Assembly (NCBI GenBank): GCA_021787335.1
Contig: JAJYMC010000065.1
Location: 60,414-124,413 of the forward strand
DNA from: Bacillota bacterium
GTDB lineage: Bacteria > Bacillota > Sulfobacillia > JAJYWN01 > JAJZPE01
DNA length: 64,000 bases
Direction of reading: 5' to 3'
This document shows positions 18,426 to 27,036 of this stretch, one piece after another; the first letter of the stretch is position 1; every line of letters starts with the position of its first letter. Below the pieces are notes generated by a model. It was not told the origin of the DNA and searched no databases. It saw only the letters and a list, made by a program, of their open reading frames with translations. The position numbers and the translations under genes are program-made.

Positions 18426-19873
18426 ACCGGGAGTTCATTGACGCTCTGGATGACATCGAGCGAGAGAAAGGCATCTCCAAGAACATCCTCTTGGATGCGA
18501 TTGAGGCCGCCCTGATCTCAGCCTACCGCCGGAACTTCGGCTCGAACCAGAACGTCCGGGTCGTCATCGACCGGGATAACGGCGACATCCGAGTGCTCGC
18601 CGGGCGGGTCGTCAGCGAAGAGGTGTCGGACCCGAGGGTGGAGATCCCCCTCGAGGAAGCCCGCGAGATCGACCCGGGCTACGAGCTCGGCGACAACGTC
18701 GAGTTCGAAGTGACCCCGATGGATTTCGGCCGCATCGCCGCCCAGACGGCCAAGCAGGTGGTCGTTCAGCGCATCCGGGAGGCCGAGCGCGGCATCATCT
18801 ACGAGGAGTACTCCAGCCGGGAAGGGGACATCGTCACCGGGCTCATCCACCGGCAGGAGGGTCGGAACATCCTGGTCGACCTGGGCAAGGTCGAGGCCGT
18901 CCTGCCGCCGACCGAGCAGGTCATCAACGAGCGTTTCCGCCAGGGCGAGCGGGTCAAGGCCTACATCGTCGAGGTCAAGCGGACCACGAAGGGGCCGCAG
19001 ATCGTCCTCTCCAGGACTCACCCCGGGCTGGTCAAGCGCCTCTTCGAACTGGAAGTCCCGGAGATCCACGACGGCGTCGTCGAGATAAAGTCCATCGCCC
19101 GCGAGGCCGGCTCACGGACGAAGATGGCCGTCTGGTCCAATGACGAGCGCATCGACGCCGTCGGCGCCTGCGTCGGCCCGAAGGGGATGCGCGTCCAGGC
19201 GGTCGTCAACGAACTCCGCGGGGAGAAGATCGACGTCGTCAACTGGGACCCGGACGCGGCAAGGTTCGTCGCCGAAGCGCTTTCGCCGGCCAAAGTGGTG
19301 ACGGTCTACATCGACGAGCGCAACCGGGTGGCCCGGGCGGTCGTCCCCGACTACCAGCTGTCGCTGGCCATCGGCAAGGAAGGCCAGAACGCGCGCCTGG
19401 GGGCCAAGCTGACAGGCTGGAAGATCGACATCAAGAGCGAGACCCAGATGGCCAAGCTCATCGAGGAAGGCGCCTTCGAGGTCCCCGGCGCTGAGGCCGA
19501 GGTACCGCCCGAAGCGGCTGAGACCTTGGAAGGCGCGGAGACCGTCGCTCCCGCGCCGGCCGAGGAGGTCACCGGTGAGAGGACCCAGCCCGAGGTGGCC
19601 GGACCCGCGGAGACCGCGCCGGAGGAAACCGCGCCTGAGGCGGTGCCTGAGGCGGCTCCTTCGGAGACCGATGAGACCCTGCCGGTCGAGCCGCTTGCGG
19701 CCGAGCCCGCGCCGGGACCTGTCACGCCGCCTGCCGAGGGCGGTGGCGCGGCCATCCCGGGTCAGGCGCCTGTTCCCCCGGTCTGGACCGGGCATGAGGA
19801 CGAGTGGGGCGGAGAAGACGAAGACGGGAAAAAGAAGAAGAAGCGCCGGACGGGTGCCCGCCACCGTCCGTGA
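18422..19873 (+). CDS. nusA: Transcription termination/antitermination factor NusA
   Basis: NusA binds RNA polymerase and RNA to control pausing and termination. Residues 1-125 are the N-terminal domain; about 133-200 an S1 domain (GDIVTGLIHRQEGRNILVDLG); about 205-345 two KH domains (VGACVGPKGMRVQAVVNELRGEKIDVV and SLAIGKEGQNARLGAKLTGWKIDI). Unlike the short Bacillus protein, it continues for about 130 residues as an Ala/Pro/Glu-rich disordered tail that ends in a Lys/Arg cluster. It overlaps rimP by four bases; ylxR follows after 30 bases. Confidence 0.96.
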   Translation: MNREFIDALDDIEREKGISKNILLDAIEAALISAYRRNFGSNQNVRVVIDRDNGDIRVLAGRVVSEEVSDPRVEIPLEEAREIDPGYELGDNVEFEVTPMDFGRIAAQTAKQVVVQRIREAERGIIYEEYSSREGDIVTGLIHRQEGRNILVDLGKVEAVLPPTEQVINERFRQGERVKAYIVEVKRTTKGPQIVLSRTHPGLVKRLFELEVPEIHDGVVEIKSIAREAGSRTKMAVWSNDERIDAVGACVGPKGMRVQAVVNELRGEKIDVVNWDPDAARFVAEALSPAKVVTVYIDERNRVARAVVPDYQLSLAIGKEGQNARLGAKLTGWKIDIKSETQMAKLIEEGAFEVPGAEAEVPPEAAETLEGAETVAPAPAEEVTGERTQPEVAGPAETAPEETAPEAVPEAAPSETDETLPVEPLAAEPAPGPVTPPAEGGGAAIPGQAPVPPVWTGHEDEWGGEDEDGKKKKKRRTGARHRP

Positions 19874-19903
19874 ACGGGCGGACCGATTTCGAGGTGATTA
19901 CCG

Positions 19904-20227
19904 GTGAAGAAGCGCCGCGTTCCGTTGCGGCTGTGCCTGGGTTGCCGAGAGATGAAGCCGAAGAAGGAACTCATCCGGGTGGTCAGGACCCCGGAGGGGA
20001 CCGTCGAGATAGACCTGACCGGCAAGAAAGCCGGGCGAGGTGCTTACATCTGTCCTGACCCGGCCTGCTTCGATCAGGCCGCGAAGGCGAAGAGCTTGGA
20101 GAAAGCCCTCGAACAGAGCCTTTCCCCAGAGATTCTAGCCACGCTGAGGCAGACGCTGTTGGAGAGCGCGGACCGAAAGGCCGCGCCGGGCGGACCCGCA
20201 GAGGGGCCAACCGGCATTCGGGGGTGA
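19904..20227 (+). CDS. ylxR: YlxR family RNA-binding protein (RnpM-like)
   Basis: A 107-residue protein with the YlxR fold (DUF448): [28 protein letters not shown], then [13 protein letters not shown], including the CxxC and C-x4-C Cys positions. YlxR is reported to bind RNA and, as RnpM, to modulate RNase P in Bacillus. The C-terminal 25 residues are a variable extension. The GTG start has GAGGTG upstream. In Bacillus the next gene would be ylxQ; here infB begins five bases after the ylxR stop. Confidence 0.93.
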   Translation: MKKRRVPLRLCLGCREMKPKKELIRVVRTPEGTVEIDLTGKKAGRGAYICPDPACFDQAAKAKSLEKALEQSLSPEILATLRQTLLESADRKAAPGGPAEGPTGIRG

Positions 20228-20231
20228 TGGG

Positions 20232-23219
20232 GTGAACAAGATAAGAGTCTACGAACTGGCCAAAGAACTGGATCAAGAGAGCAAGAAGGTCCTCGAGACC
20301 ATGCTCGCTATGGGCGTGAAGGTCCAGAACCATATGAGCGTCGTCGAAGAGGCGGACGCCGACAAGATGAGGGCCGCTTTCAAGGCCGGAGCGAAGCAAC
20401 CGGCCGAGTCCAAGGCGGCTCCGACCGCCGTGCGCCAGGCCCCGGCGAAGGCCGCCGCGGCGCCGGTCGGGGCGCCCGCCGCGCCCAAGGCCAAGACCAT
20501 CACGCCGGTCCAGGCGACGGCGCGGCCCGGCATCAGACCGGCCACGCCCGCCCCCAGCGCCGGTGGTTCCATCCTCAGCAAGGGCATCGGACGGCCGCTC
20601 CCGAAGGCGGAGTCGTTCCAACCGCCGAAGACGCCGCCCCCGGAGGCGGAGAAGGCCGCCAAACCTGAAGAGGTCGCCGCACCCGCCCAACAGCCGGCCG
20701 CGCCGGTCGCTCCGGTCGCACCGATCGCGGCGGTCGCCCCGATCGCTGCGAAGGCGGCCCCCGCCGCCGCGCCGAAGCCGGTGACGACTACCACCCCTGC
20801 CGCGACACCCACCGCCAGGGCCGTCCCGCAGGCAGCGCCGGCACCAAGGGCGGCGGCTCCAGCCGCGCCAGCCCAGGCGCGTCCACCCGCCGCTCCGGCG
20901 GCTGGCCAAGTAGCCGGTCCGGCTCCTCGACCGGCTCAGATGCCTTTCGCCGGCCCCCGTCCGCAGGCGCAGGGCCAACCCCGTCCGCAGGCGCAGGGCC
21001 AACCCCGTCCGCAGGCGCAGGGCCAGCCCAGGCCGCAGGCGCAAGGCCAGCCCAGGCCGCAGCCGCAGGGCCAGCCCCATCCGCAGGCGCAGGGCCAGCT
21101 CAGGCCGCAACCCGGCGCTGGCCGTCCGAGCGGCGGCGCTCCCGGGCGAGATTACCAAGGGCGTCCTGGTCAGAGAGTCTTCCCGGCAGCACCCGGTCAG
21201 CCCGCGCCGGGTCAGCCTGGTCGCGCCCCGCAGTACCCCGGGCCAGGACGGATGCAACCCAGCCAGCCGTCGGCCAGACCGCAACCTGGTCGTGGTCCGG
21301 CGCCGCAGGGGCGTCCGTTCGTCCCGCCGGGACGGCCTTCCGGCCGTGGTCCCGCGGCCCGAGGTCCGGCGGCCAGGGCCTATGGCCGGCCTGGTCAGGG
21401 GCAGGGTCAGGCCCGCCAGACCGCCGAGGCCAAGAAGCCGGTGGCCCGCCTCAACAAACCCGTCCGCCTGAGCGGGCCTCTCACCGTCGCCGAACTCGCC
21501 GTCAAGCTTGCCCTCAAAGGCAGCGACGTGATACGGTCGCTGATGGGCATGGGCATGATGGTCAGCTTGAACCAGGAGATCGACTCCGATACCGCCCGCA
21601 TCGTCGCCACCGAGCTCGGCTACACGGTCGAGGAGGTCAAGGCCGAGGTCGAGGTGGAGACGGAGGTCCTCGAGAAGGAGAAAGAGGAAGATCCGACCCT
21701 GCGCAAGAACCGCCCACCGATCGTCACCGTGATGGGCCACGTCGATCACGGCAAGACTTCGTTGCTCGACGCCATCCGGAAGACCAACGTGACGGCCACT
21801 GAGGCCGGGGGGATCACCCAGCACATCGGCGCCTACACGGTGGACCAAGGGGACCGCCGGATCACCTTCATCGATACCCCGGGCCACGAGGCCTTCACCT
21901 CGATGCGGGCCCGCGGCGCCCAGATCACCGACGTGGCCGTCCTGGTCGTCGCGGCCGAGGACGGCGTCATGCCGCAGACCATCGAGGCCATCAACCACGC
22001 CAAGGCCGCTGAGGTGCCGATCGTCGTCGCCATCAACAAGATCGACAAGCCCGAGGCTCAGCCGGAGCGAGTCAAGCGCCAGTTGGCCGACCTGGGCCTG
22101 TTGGCCGAGGACTGGGGCGGCAAGACGGTCATGGTGCCGGTGTCGGCCCGCACGCGACAGGGCCTGGACACCTTACTCGAGATGATTCTGCTGGTCGCCG
22201 ACATGGAGGACATCAAGGCCAACCCAGACCGTGACGCCCGCGGCACGATCATTGAAGCCAAGCTGGACAAGGGCCGCGGCCCGGTGGCCACCCTCCTGGT
22301 CCAGTCGGGGACGCTCCGCGTGGGCGATGTCTTCACCTGCGGCGCTACCTGGGGCAAGGTCCGGGCGATGGTCGACGACAAGGGTAAGCGGGCCAAGAAG
22401 GCCGGCCCCTCGCAGCCGGTGGAGGTCCTCGGTTTCGAAGAGGTACCCGCGGCCGGCGACACCTTCGTCGTCATCGGTGATGAGCGGAAGGTCAGGGAGA
22501 TCGCCGACCGGCGGCAGGAGAAGAAGCGTAAGGAAGAGCAGGAGCAGGCCCGCCGCCTGACCCTTGACGACGTCTACCGGCAGATCAAGGAAGGGCAGAT
22601 AAAGGAGCTCAACCTGATCGTCAAGGCCGACGCCCAGGGGTCCGTGGAAGCCCTCGAGAAAGCCCTCTCCGGCATCCAGCAGGGTGAGGTCAAGGTCAAG
22701 GTGATTCATGGCGGCGTCGGCTCCGTCAACGAGAGCGACGTCATGCTGGCCTCGGCCTCCGGGGCGATCATCATCGGGTTCAACGTCAGGCCGGATCCCA
22801 ATGCCCGGCGGGTCGCCGAACGGGAGAAGGTCGACATCCGGGCCTACCGGATCATCTACGAGGCCGTCGACGACGTCAAGTCAGCCATCGTCGGCCTCCT
22901 CGCGCCCGAGTTCAAGGAAGTCGTCATCGGCCGGGCCGAGGTCAGGCAACTGTTCAAGGTGCCGAAGATCGGCGTCGTCGCCGGCTGCTCGGTCACCGAC
23001 GGCAAGATCACCAGGACCGCCGGCGTGCGGGTCATCCGCGAGGGTCGGGTCATCTGGGAAGGCAAGATCGATTCTCTGAAGCGCTTTAAGGACGACGTCC
23101 GCGAGGTAGCCGAGGGCTACGAGTGCGGTATCGGCCTGGAGAACTACAACGACATCAAAGAAGCCGACGTCTTCGAGGCCTATGTCTCCGAGGAAGTGAA
23201 GCGCGAGGTCACCCCGTAA
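20232..23219 (+). CDS. infB: Translation initiation factor IF-2
   Basis: IF-2 is the GTPase that places initiator tRNA on the ribosome. Residues 1-50 are an N-terminal helical domain ([23 protein letters not shown]). About 55-400 is an Ala/Pro/Gln/Arg low-complexity linker with a repeated RPQAQGQP octapeptide. About 405-470 is a second IF2_N domain. The GTPase core starts near 495 with MGHVDHGKT (G1), DTPGHEAF (G3), NKID (G4) and SART (G5), followed by domains II-IV. The GTG start is five bases after ylxR. The linker is unusually long and repetitive. Confidence 0.97.
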   Translation: MNKIRVYELAKELDQESKKVLETMLAMGVKVQNHMSVVEEADADKMRAAFKAGAKQPAESKAAPTAVRQAPAKAAAAPVGAPAAPKAKTITPVQATARPGIRPATPAPSAGGSILSKGIGRPLPKAESFQPPKTPPPEAEKAAKPEEVAAPAQQPAAPVAPVAPIAAVAPIAAKAAPAAAPKPVTTTTPAATPTARAVPQAAPAPRAAAPAAPAQARPPAAPAAGQVAGPAPRPAQMPFAGPRPQAQGQPRPQAQGQPRPQAQGQPRPQAQGQPRPQPQGQPHPQAQGQLRPQPGAGRPSGGAPGRDYQGRPGQRVFPAAPGQPAPGQPGRAPQYPGPGRMQPSQPSARPQPGRGPAPQGRPFVPPGRPSGRGPAARGPAARAYGRPGQGQGQARQTAEAKKPVARLNKPVRLSGPLTVAELAVKLALKGSDVIRSLMGMGMMVSLNQEIDSDTARIVATELGYTVEEVKAEVEVETEVLEKEKEEDPTLRKNRPPIVTVMGHVDHGKTSLLDAIRKTNVTATEAGGITQHIGAYTVDQGDRRITFIDTPGHEAFTSMRARGAQITDVAVLVVAAEDGVMPQTIEAINHAKAAEVPIVVAINKIDKPEAQPERVKRQLADLGLLAEDWGGKTVMVPVSARTRQGLDTLLEMILLVADMEDIKANPDRDARGTIIEAKLDKGRGPVATLLVQSGTLRVGDVFTCGATWGKVRAMVDDKGKRAKKAGPSQPVEVLGFEEVPAAGDTFVVIGDERKVREIADRRQEKKRKEEQEQARRLTLDDVYRQIKEGQIKELNLIVKADAQGSVEALEKALSGIQQGEVKVKVIHGGVGSVNESDVMLASASGAIIIGFNVRPDPNARRVAEREKVDIRAYRIIYEAVDDVKSAIVGLLAPEFKEVVIGRAEVRQLFKVPKIGVVAGCSVTDGKITRTAGVRVIREGRVIWEGKIDSLKRFKDDVREVAEGYECGIGLENYNDIKEADVFEAYVSEEVKREVTP
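20955..21110 (+). repeat. 24-bp coding minisatellite in infB
   Basis: Six and a half tandem copies of a 24-base unit encode RPQAQGQP, with small changes in the last copies (PQPQ, PHPQ, LRPQPG). The first three copies are nearly identical at DNA level, so copy number may vary between strains or be misassembled. Confidence 0.9.
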
Positions 23220-23251
23220 GACGACGGCCTCATGAAACGCAGGTGGGACAG

Positions 23252-23638
23252 ATGTCTCAGACCAGGGTGGAGCGGCTGAACTCGGCGTTCCAGGAGGAGA
23301 TCAGCGATATCCTCCGGAACGACATCAAAGACCCCCGGGTCGGTTTCGTCAGCATCACGCGGGTCGACCTGACCCAGGACATGCGCCAGGCCAGGGTCTA
23401 CTTCAGCGTCCTCGGTCCGGAGGAAAGCCGCGAGGCGAGCCTCGAAGGTCTGCAGAGCGCGGCCGGTTTCATCCGGTCCGAAGTGGCCAGACGGATCAGG
23501 CTGCGTTACGCCCCGGAAATCGTCTTCCGCCTGGACGACTCGATCGTCCACGGCGTCCGGATCATGGAACTACTGAATCAGGTCAAGCGGGAAGAGGAGG
23601 CCGGGCAACCGGCCAAACCACCGCGGGGGAAGCGTTGA
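23252..23638 (+). CDS. rbfA: Ribosome-binding factor A
   Basis: RbfA binds the 30S subunit near helix 1 of 16S rRNA during maturation. The 128-residue protein has the family pattern RVERLNSAFQEEISDILRNDIKDPRVGFVSITRVDLTQDMRQARVYFS and a C-terminal FRLDDSIVHGVRIMELL. The ATG at 23252 is chosen for the CAGGTGGGA upstream and the family N-terminus; the frame stays open 5' inside the infB 3' end. The stop codon overlaps the next start (TGATG). Confidence 0.96.
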   Translation: MSQTRVERLNSAFQEEISDILRNDIKDPRVGFVSITRVDLTQDMRQARVYFSVLGPEESREASLEGLQSAAGFIRSEVARRIRLRYAPEIVFRLDDSIVHGVRIMELLNQVKREEEAGQPAKPPRGKR

Positions 23639-24609
23639 TGAATCTCGAGGTTCCGGCGGGAATCCTGGGGGTCCTGCGGAAGGGGCGGCGTTTCCTGGCC
23701 GTCCTGCACGAGAACCCCGACGGGGACAGCCTGGGGACGACCTTCGGCTTGGCCCTGGCCTTGAGTTCGCTGGGCAAAGAGGTCGTGGTGGCCGGCGGCG
23801 ACCCGTTGCCCCCGGCCTACGCCTTTCTTCCGGGGAGCGACCGGCTCCGCGGCCCGTCCGAGGTCGTCGGACCGTTTGACGCGGCCATCCTGCCCGATTG
23901 CGCCGACCTCGGGCGGACCGGCACGGTCAGACCGGCCGTCGAGAGCTGCCCCGTGGTCCTGAACATCGACCATCACGGATCCAACGACCGTTTCGGCACC
24001 CATGCCTGGGTCGTCCCGGAGGCCTCGGCCGCCGGTGAGCTTGTCTATCACGTCATCATGGCCCTCGGGGCGAAGATGACGCCGGCCCTGGCCATGTGTC
24101 TCTATACGGCCATCGTCACCGACACAGGGTCATTCCACTATGAGAGCACCACCCCCGAGGGCCTGGAAGTGGCGGCGGCGCTGGTGCGGGCCGGGGCCAG
24201 CCCGTGGCTCCTGGCCAGCCGGCTGTACGAGACCCGCAGCGAATCCAGCCTGCGTCTCCTGGCCCGGGCCCTGAACACGCTCGAGGTCAGCCCGCGGGGC
24301 AAGGTCTCCTGGGTCACCCTGACGCCGGCCGACTTCGCCGCGGCGGCCGCGCCCGAGAGCGAGAGCGACGGCATCGTCAACTATCCACGGCAAATCGCCG
24401 GGGTGGAGGTGGCCGTGTTCTTCCGGGTCCTGGGACCCGACCAGGTGCGGGTGGGCTTCCGCTCCCGCGGCCGGGTCGACGTGGCGGCCCTGGCGGCCCG
24501 CTACGGCGGCGGCGGACATACCAAGGCGGCCGGCTGCGTCGCCTCCGGGTCTCTTGACATGGTCAAGGCTGCCGTGCTGGGGGCCGCTCTGGAGGCGGCC
24601 GGGGAGTGA
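23638..24609 (+). CDS. nrnA: DHH phosphoesterase NrnA (nanoRNase/pAp phosphatase)
   Basis: NrnA degrades short oligoribonucleotides and dephosphorylates pAp. Metal-binding motifs of the DHH family are visible: HENPDGDSLG near residue 24, PDCADLGRTG, the DHH box in NIDHHGSNDRFG (about residue 110) and a DTGSFHYEST motif. The C-terminal DHHA1 domain has GGGHTKAAGC (about residue 290). Length (323) is typical. The ATG at 23638 is preferred to the TTG three bases earlier. It is translationally coupled to rbfA and, by GTGA overlap, to truB. Confidence 0.94.
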   Translation: MNLEVPAGILGVLRKGRRFLAVLHENPDGDSLGTTFGLALALSSLGKEVVVAGGDPLPPAYAFLPGSDRLRGPSEVVGPFDAAILPDCADLGRTGTVRPAVESCPVVLNIDHHGSNDRFGTHAWVVPEASAAGELVYHVIMALGAKMTPALAMCLYTAIVTDTGSFHYESTTPEGLEVAAALVRAGASPWLLASRLYETRSESSLRLLARALNTLEVSPRGKVSWVTLTPADFAAAAAPESESDGIVNYPRQIAGVEVAVFFRVLGPDQVRVGFRSRGRVDVAALAARYGGGGHTKAAGCVASGSLDMVKAAVLGAALEAAGE

Positions 24610-25559
24610 ACGGCGGGTTCATCGTCCTCAAGCCGCCCGGGATGACCTCGCACGACGTGGTCACCGCGGTCAGGCGCCTCACCGGCGTGCGGCGCGTGGG
24701 ACACAGCGGTACCCTCGACCCGGCGGCGGCCGGGGTCCTTCCGACCTGCGTCGGGCCGGCGGTGCGGCTCACCGAGTATCTCCAGGAGGGGCGCAAGGTC
24801 TACCGTTGCCAGCTCATCCTGGGGGTGACCACGGACACCCAGGACGCCGGGGGCCAGGTGGTCGAGCGCCGTCCGGTGGCCACCGGCCGCGCCGATCTCG
24901 AGGCCGTTCTCCCCGCCTTCACCGGCCATCTGGAACAGGTCCCGCCGATGTACTCGAGCCTTAAGAGCGGCGGTCAGCCCCTCCACCGGCTGGCCCGGCG
25001 GGGCGTCGAGGTCGAGCGGCCGCCCCGGCCGGTGACCATTCACGGCCTGCGCCTCCTCAGCTACGCCACTGCCGGTGAGGTGGCCGTGGCGGTCCTCGAG
25101 GTCATCTGTTCAAAAGGCACTTACGTCCGCACTCTGTGCGTGGATATCGGCGAGCGCCTGGGGTCCGGGGGCCATATGGGGTTCCTGGTTCGACTCGAGA
25201 GCGGTGGTTACCGGGCCGACGAAGCGGTCACCCTCGAGGAGCTGGCGGCTGCCCGTTCCCGCGGGGAGTTGCCCGCTTTTCTGCGCCCTCCGGCCGACCT
25301 CCTCCGGGGCTGGCCGGAGATGGCCGTCAGGCCCACCGATGCCGAAGCCGTCACCAGCGGGCGCCGGCGGACGGTGACCGGCCGGCTGACCGTGCCGCCC
25401 GGTCCGGAAGGGGAAGGCCCGGGGCCGGGGGGGCAGGGGCTGGCCAAGGTGACCTGCGACGGCGAGCTGGTGGCCGTTGGAGCCCTGGAACCGGGGGAAT
25501 CTGGTGACCGGCCCGTGGTTCGGGTCGAGAAGGCTTTTCCGCGAGGTAGCGAAGGATGA
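24606..25559 (+). CDS. truB: tRNA pseudouridine(55) synthase
   Basis: TruB makes pseudouridine 55 in the T-loop of tRNAs. The catalytic loop RVGHSGTLDPAAAGVLP contains the nucleophilic Asp (near residue 40). GGFIVLKPPGMTSHDVV opens the protein, and VICSKGTYVRTLCVDIGERLG is the C-terminal substrate motif. At 317 residues it includes a short PUA-like C-terminal domain, with a Gly/Pro/Glu-rich insertion near residue 270. The start overlaps the nrnA stop (GTGA) and the stop overlaps the ribF start (ATGA). Confidence 0.96.
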   Translation: MNGGFIVLKPPGMTSHDVVTAVRRLTGVRRVGHSGTLDPAAAGVLPTCVGPAVRLTEYLQEGRKVYRCQLILGVTTDTQDAGGQVVERRPVATGRADLEAVLPAFTGHLEQVPPMYSSLKSGGQPLHRLARRGVEVERPPRPVTIHGLRLLSYATAGEVAVAVLEVICSKGTYVRTLCVDIGERLGSGGHMGFLVRLESGGYRADEAVTLEELAAARSRGELPAFLRPPADLLRGWPEMAVRPTDAEAVTSGRRRTVTGRLTVPPGPEGEGPGPGGQGLAKVTCDGELVAVGALEPGESGDRPVVRVEKAFPRGSEG

Positions 25560-26512
25560 GGATCATCACCGACCCGTCCCGGCTGGGGCCGGGGAAGAGG
25601 GCCGTCGCCATAGGGGTCTTCGACGGAGTCCACCTGGGCCACCGGAGGCTGCTCAACGAGGTCGTGAGTCAGGCCGCCGCGCGCGGCTTGGAGAGCTTGG
25701 CCGTGACCTTCGAGCCGCATCCCCTGCGGGTCTTGCGGCCTGATCTGGCGCCGCCCCTCCTGACCAGCTTTGAAGAGAAGGCCGAACTCATCGCGGCCTT
25801 GGGGGTCCAGACCCTGGTGGTCCACCCCTTCGACGCGGCCTTCGCGGCCACCCCGCCGGCGGAGTTCATCACCCGCTATCTCCGCGAGGAGCTCGGGGCG
25901 GTGCTGGCGATGGTCGGGTTCAACTTCTCCTTCGGGGCCGGCGGGAAGGGGACGCCGCAGCTCCTCCTGGAGCATGGCCGGGCGGTCGGGCTCGAAGTCG
26001 AGGTCATCCCCGCCCTGAAGTGCGGCGGAGTCGCCGTGTCGAGCACGGTCATCCGCCGGGCTGTCGCCCAGGGTGAGGTGGAACAGGCGGCGCGCCTGCT
26101 GGGCCGCCCATACGCGATCAAGGCCGACGTCCGCCACGGCGACGGGCGCGGCGCTGAGCTGGGCTTTCCCACGGCCAACCTGGCCGCCCCGGCCGACCGG
26201 GTCATCCCGGCCAACGGCGTCTATGTCGTCGGCGTCTCCGCCGGCGGCCAGCGATGGGGAGGGGTCGCCAACGTCGGCCATCGCCCGACGTTCGGCGGGG
26301 GCGCGCGAGGCATCGAGGCCCATCTCCTGGATTACTCCGGCGACCTCTATGGAAAACCGGTGGAAGTGGCGTTTCTCACGCGTCTGCGCGATGAGATGAC
26401 CTTCCGCTCGGCCGATGAGCTCCGTTCGCAGATCGCCTGGGACGTCCGGCGGGCGCGGGAAGCCTTGGCCGCCGGACTGGCGAGGTTTTACAACCCGCCA
26501 GCTTTGTGTTAG
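25556..26512 (+). CDS. ribF: Bifunctional riboflavin kinase/FAD synthetase
   Basis: RibF phosphorylates riboflavin to FMN and adenylylates FMN to FAD. The N-terminal nucleotidyltransferase domain has AIGVFDGVHLGHRRLL (residues about 17-32) and the conserved FNFSFGAGGKG and SSTVIRRAV motifs. The C-terminal flavokinase domain has GRGAELGFPTANLAAP and HLLDYSGDLYGKPVEVAFLTRLRDEMTF. Length (318) is usual. It is coupled to truB. The rpsO promoter lies in its last nine codons. No FMN riboswitch is present upstream. Confidence 0.97.
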   Translation: MRIITDPSRLGPGKRAVAIGVFDGVHLGHRRLLNEVVSQAAARGLESLAVTFEPHPLRVLRPDLAPPLLTSFEEKAELIAALGVQTLVVHPFDAAFAATPPAEFITRYLREELGAVLAMVGFNFSFGAGGKGTPQLLLEHGRAVGLEVEVIPALKCGGVAVSSTVIRRAVAQGEVEQAARLLGRPYAIKADVRHGDGRGAELGFPTANLAAPADRVIPANGVYVVGVSAGGQRWGGVANVGHRPTFGGGARGIEAHLLDYSGDLYGKPVEVAFLTRLRDEMTFRSADELRSQIAWDVRRAREALAAGLARFYNPPALC

Positions 26513-26515
26513 AAT
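26487..26515 (+). promoter_or_regulatory. Sigma-A promoter for rpsO
   Basis: TTTACA at 26487-26492 and TAGAAT at 26510-26515 are 17 bases apart. The -10 box overlaps the ribF stop codon. Transcription would start near 26522. Confidence 0.75.
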
Positions 26516-26521
26516 GGGGGA

Positions 26522-26608
26522 CGTGGCGACGCGTCGTCGCCTTATCCGCGAGCTCGGATGACCGAGGCTCCGACGGCTTCTTGGCCCGCGGGGATGCTTG
26601 AAACAAAG
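26522..26608 (+). promoter_or_regulatory. Candidate S15 autoregulatory leader
   Basis: The roughly 100-base rpsO leader contains two inverted repeats: GGCGAC with GTCGCC around 26525-26541, and GAGCTCGG with CCGAGG(C)TC around 26552-26576. They lie before a strong Shine-Dalgarno (AAAGGAGGTGG). Firmicute rpsO leaders are known to bind S15. The similarity is by position and general fold only. Confidence 0.5.
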
Positions 26609-26625
26609 GAGGTGGAAGAGCACCA

Positions 26626-26895
26626 ATGGCTCTTCCGACGGAAAAGAAGCAAACGATCATCGACCAGTACCGCATCCACGAGAAGGATACGGGCTCACCC
26701 GAAGTCCAGATCGCCATCCTCACCGAACGCATCAACTACCTGACCGAGCACCTCAAGGAACACAAGAAGGACCATCACTCGAGGCGCGGGCTCCTGAAAA
26801 TGGTCGGGCAGCGCCGGGCACTCTTGAACTATCTCAAGGAGTCCGAAGTCGAGCGTTATCGGAAGATCGTCGACCGCTTGGGCCTCCGGAAGTAG
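26626..26895 (+). CDS. rpsO: 30S ribosomal protein S15
   Basis: S15 binds the 16S rRNA three-way junction in the central domain. The 89-residue protein is full length with [44 protein letters not shown], the classic S15 core. The ATG follows AAAGGAGGTGG at the usual distance. It has its own promoter and a strong terminator after it, so pnp is at least partly separate. Confidence 0.98.
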   Translation: MALPTEKKQTIIDQYRIHEKDTGSPEVQIAILTERINYLTEHLKEHKKDHHSRRGLLKMVGQRRALLNYLKESEVERYRKIVDRLGLRK

Positions 26896-26906
26896 CGTCC
26901 GAACGT

Positions 26907-26938
26907 AGGCGGGACCCGTTCCCGCCTTTTCATTTTTT
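26907..26938 (+). terminator. Rho-independent terminator after rpsO
   Basis: AGGCGGGA (26907-26914) pairs with TCCCGCCT (26920-26927) around a CCCGT loop, followed by TTTCATTTTTT. Confidence 0.9.
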
Positions 26939-27036
26939 CCTCACGGCAGGAAATACTATTTGGAGCGTCGAACGAAAGTCCCAGCCAAAACAAGGATTCA
27001 TGACACTTGAAGGGACCTAAGGAGGAAAGATTAGGG

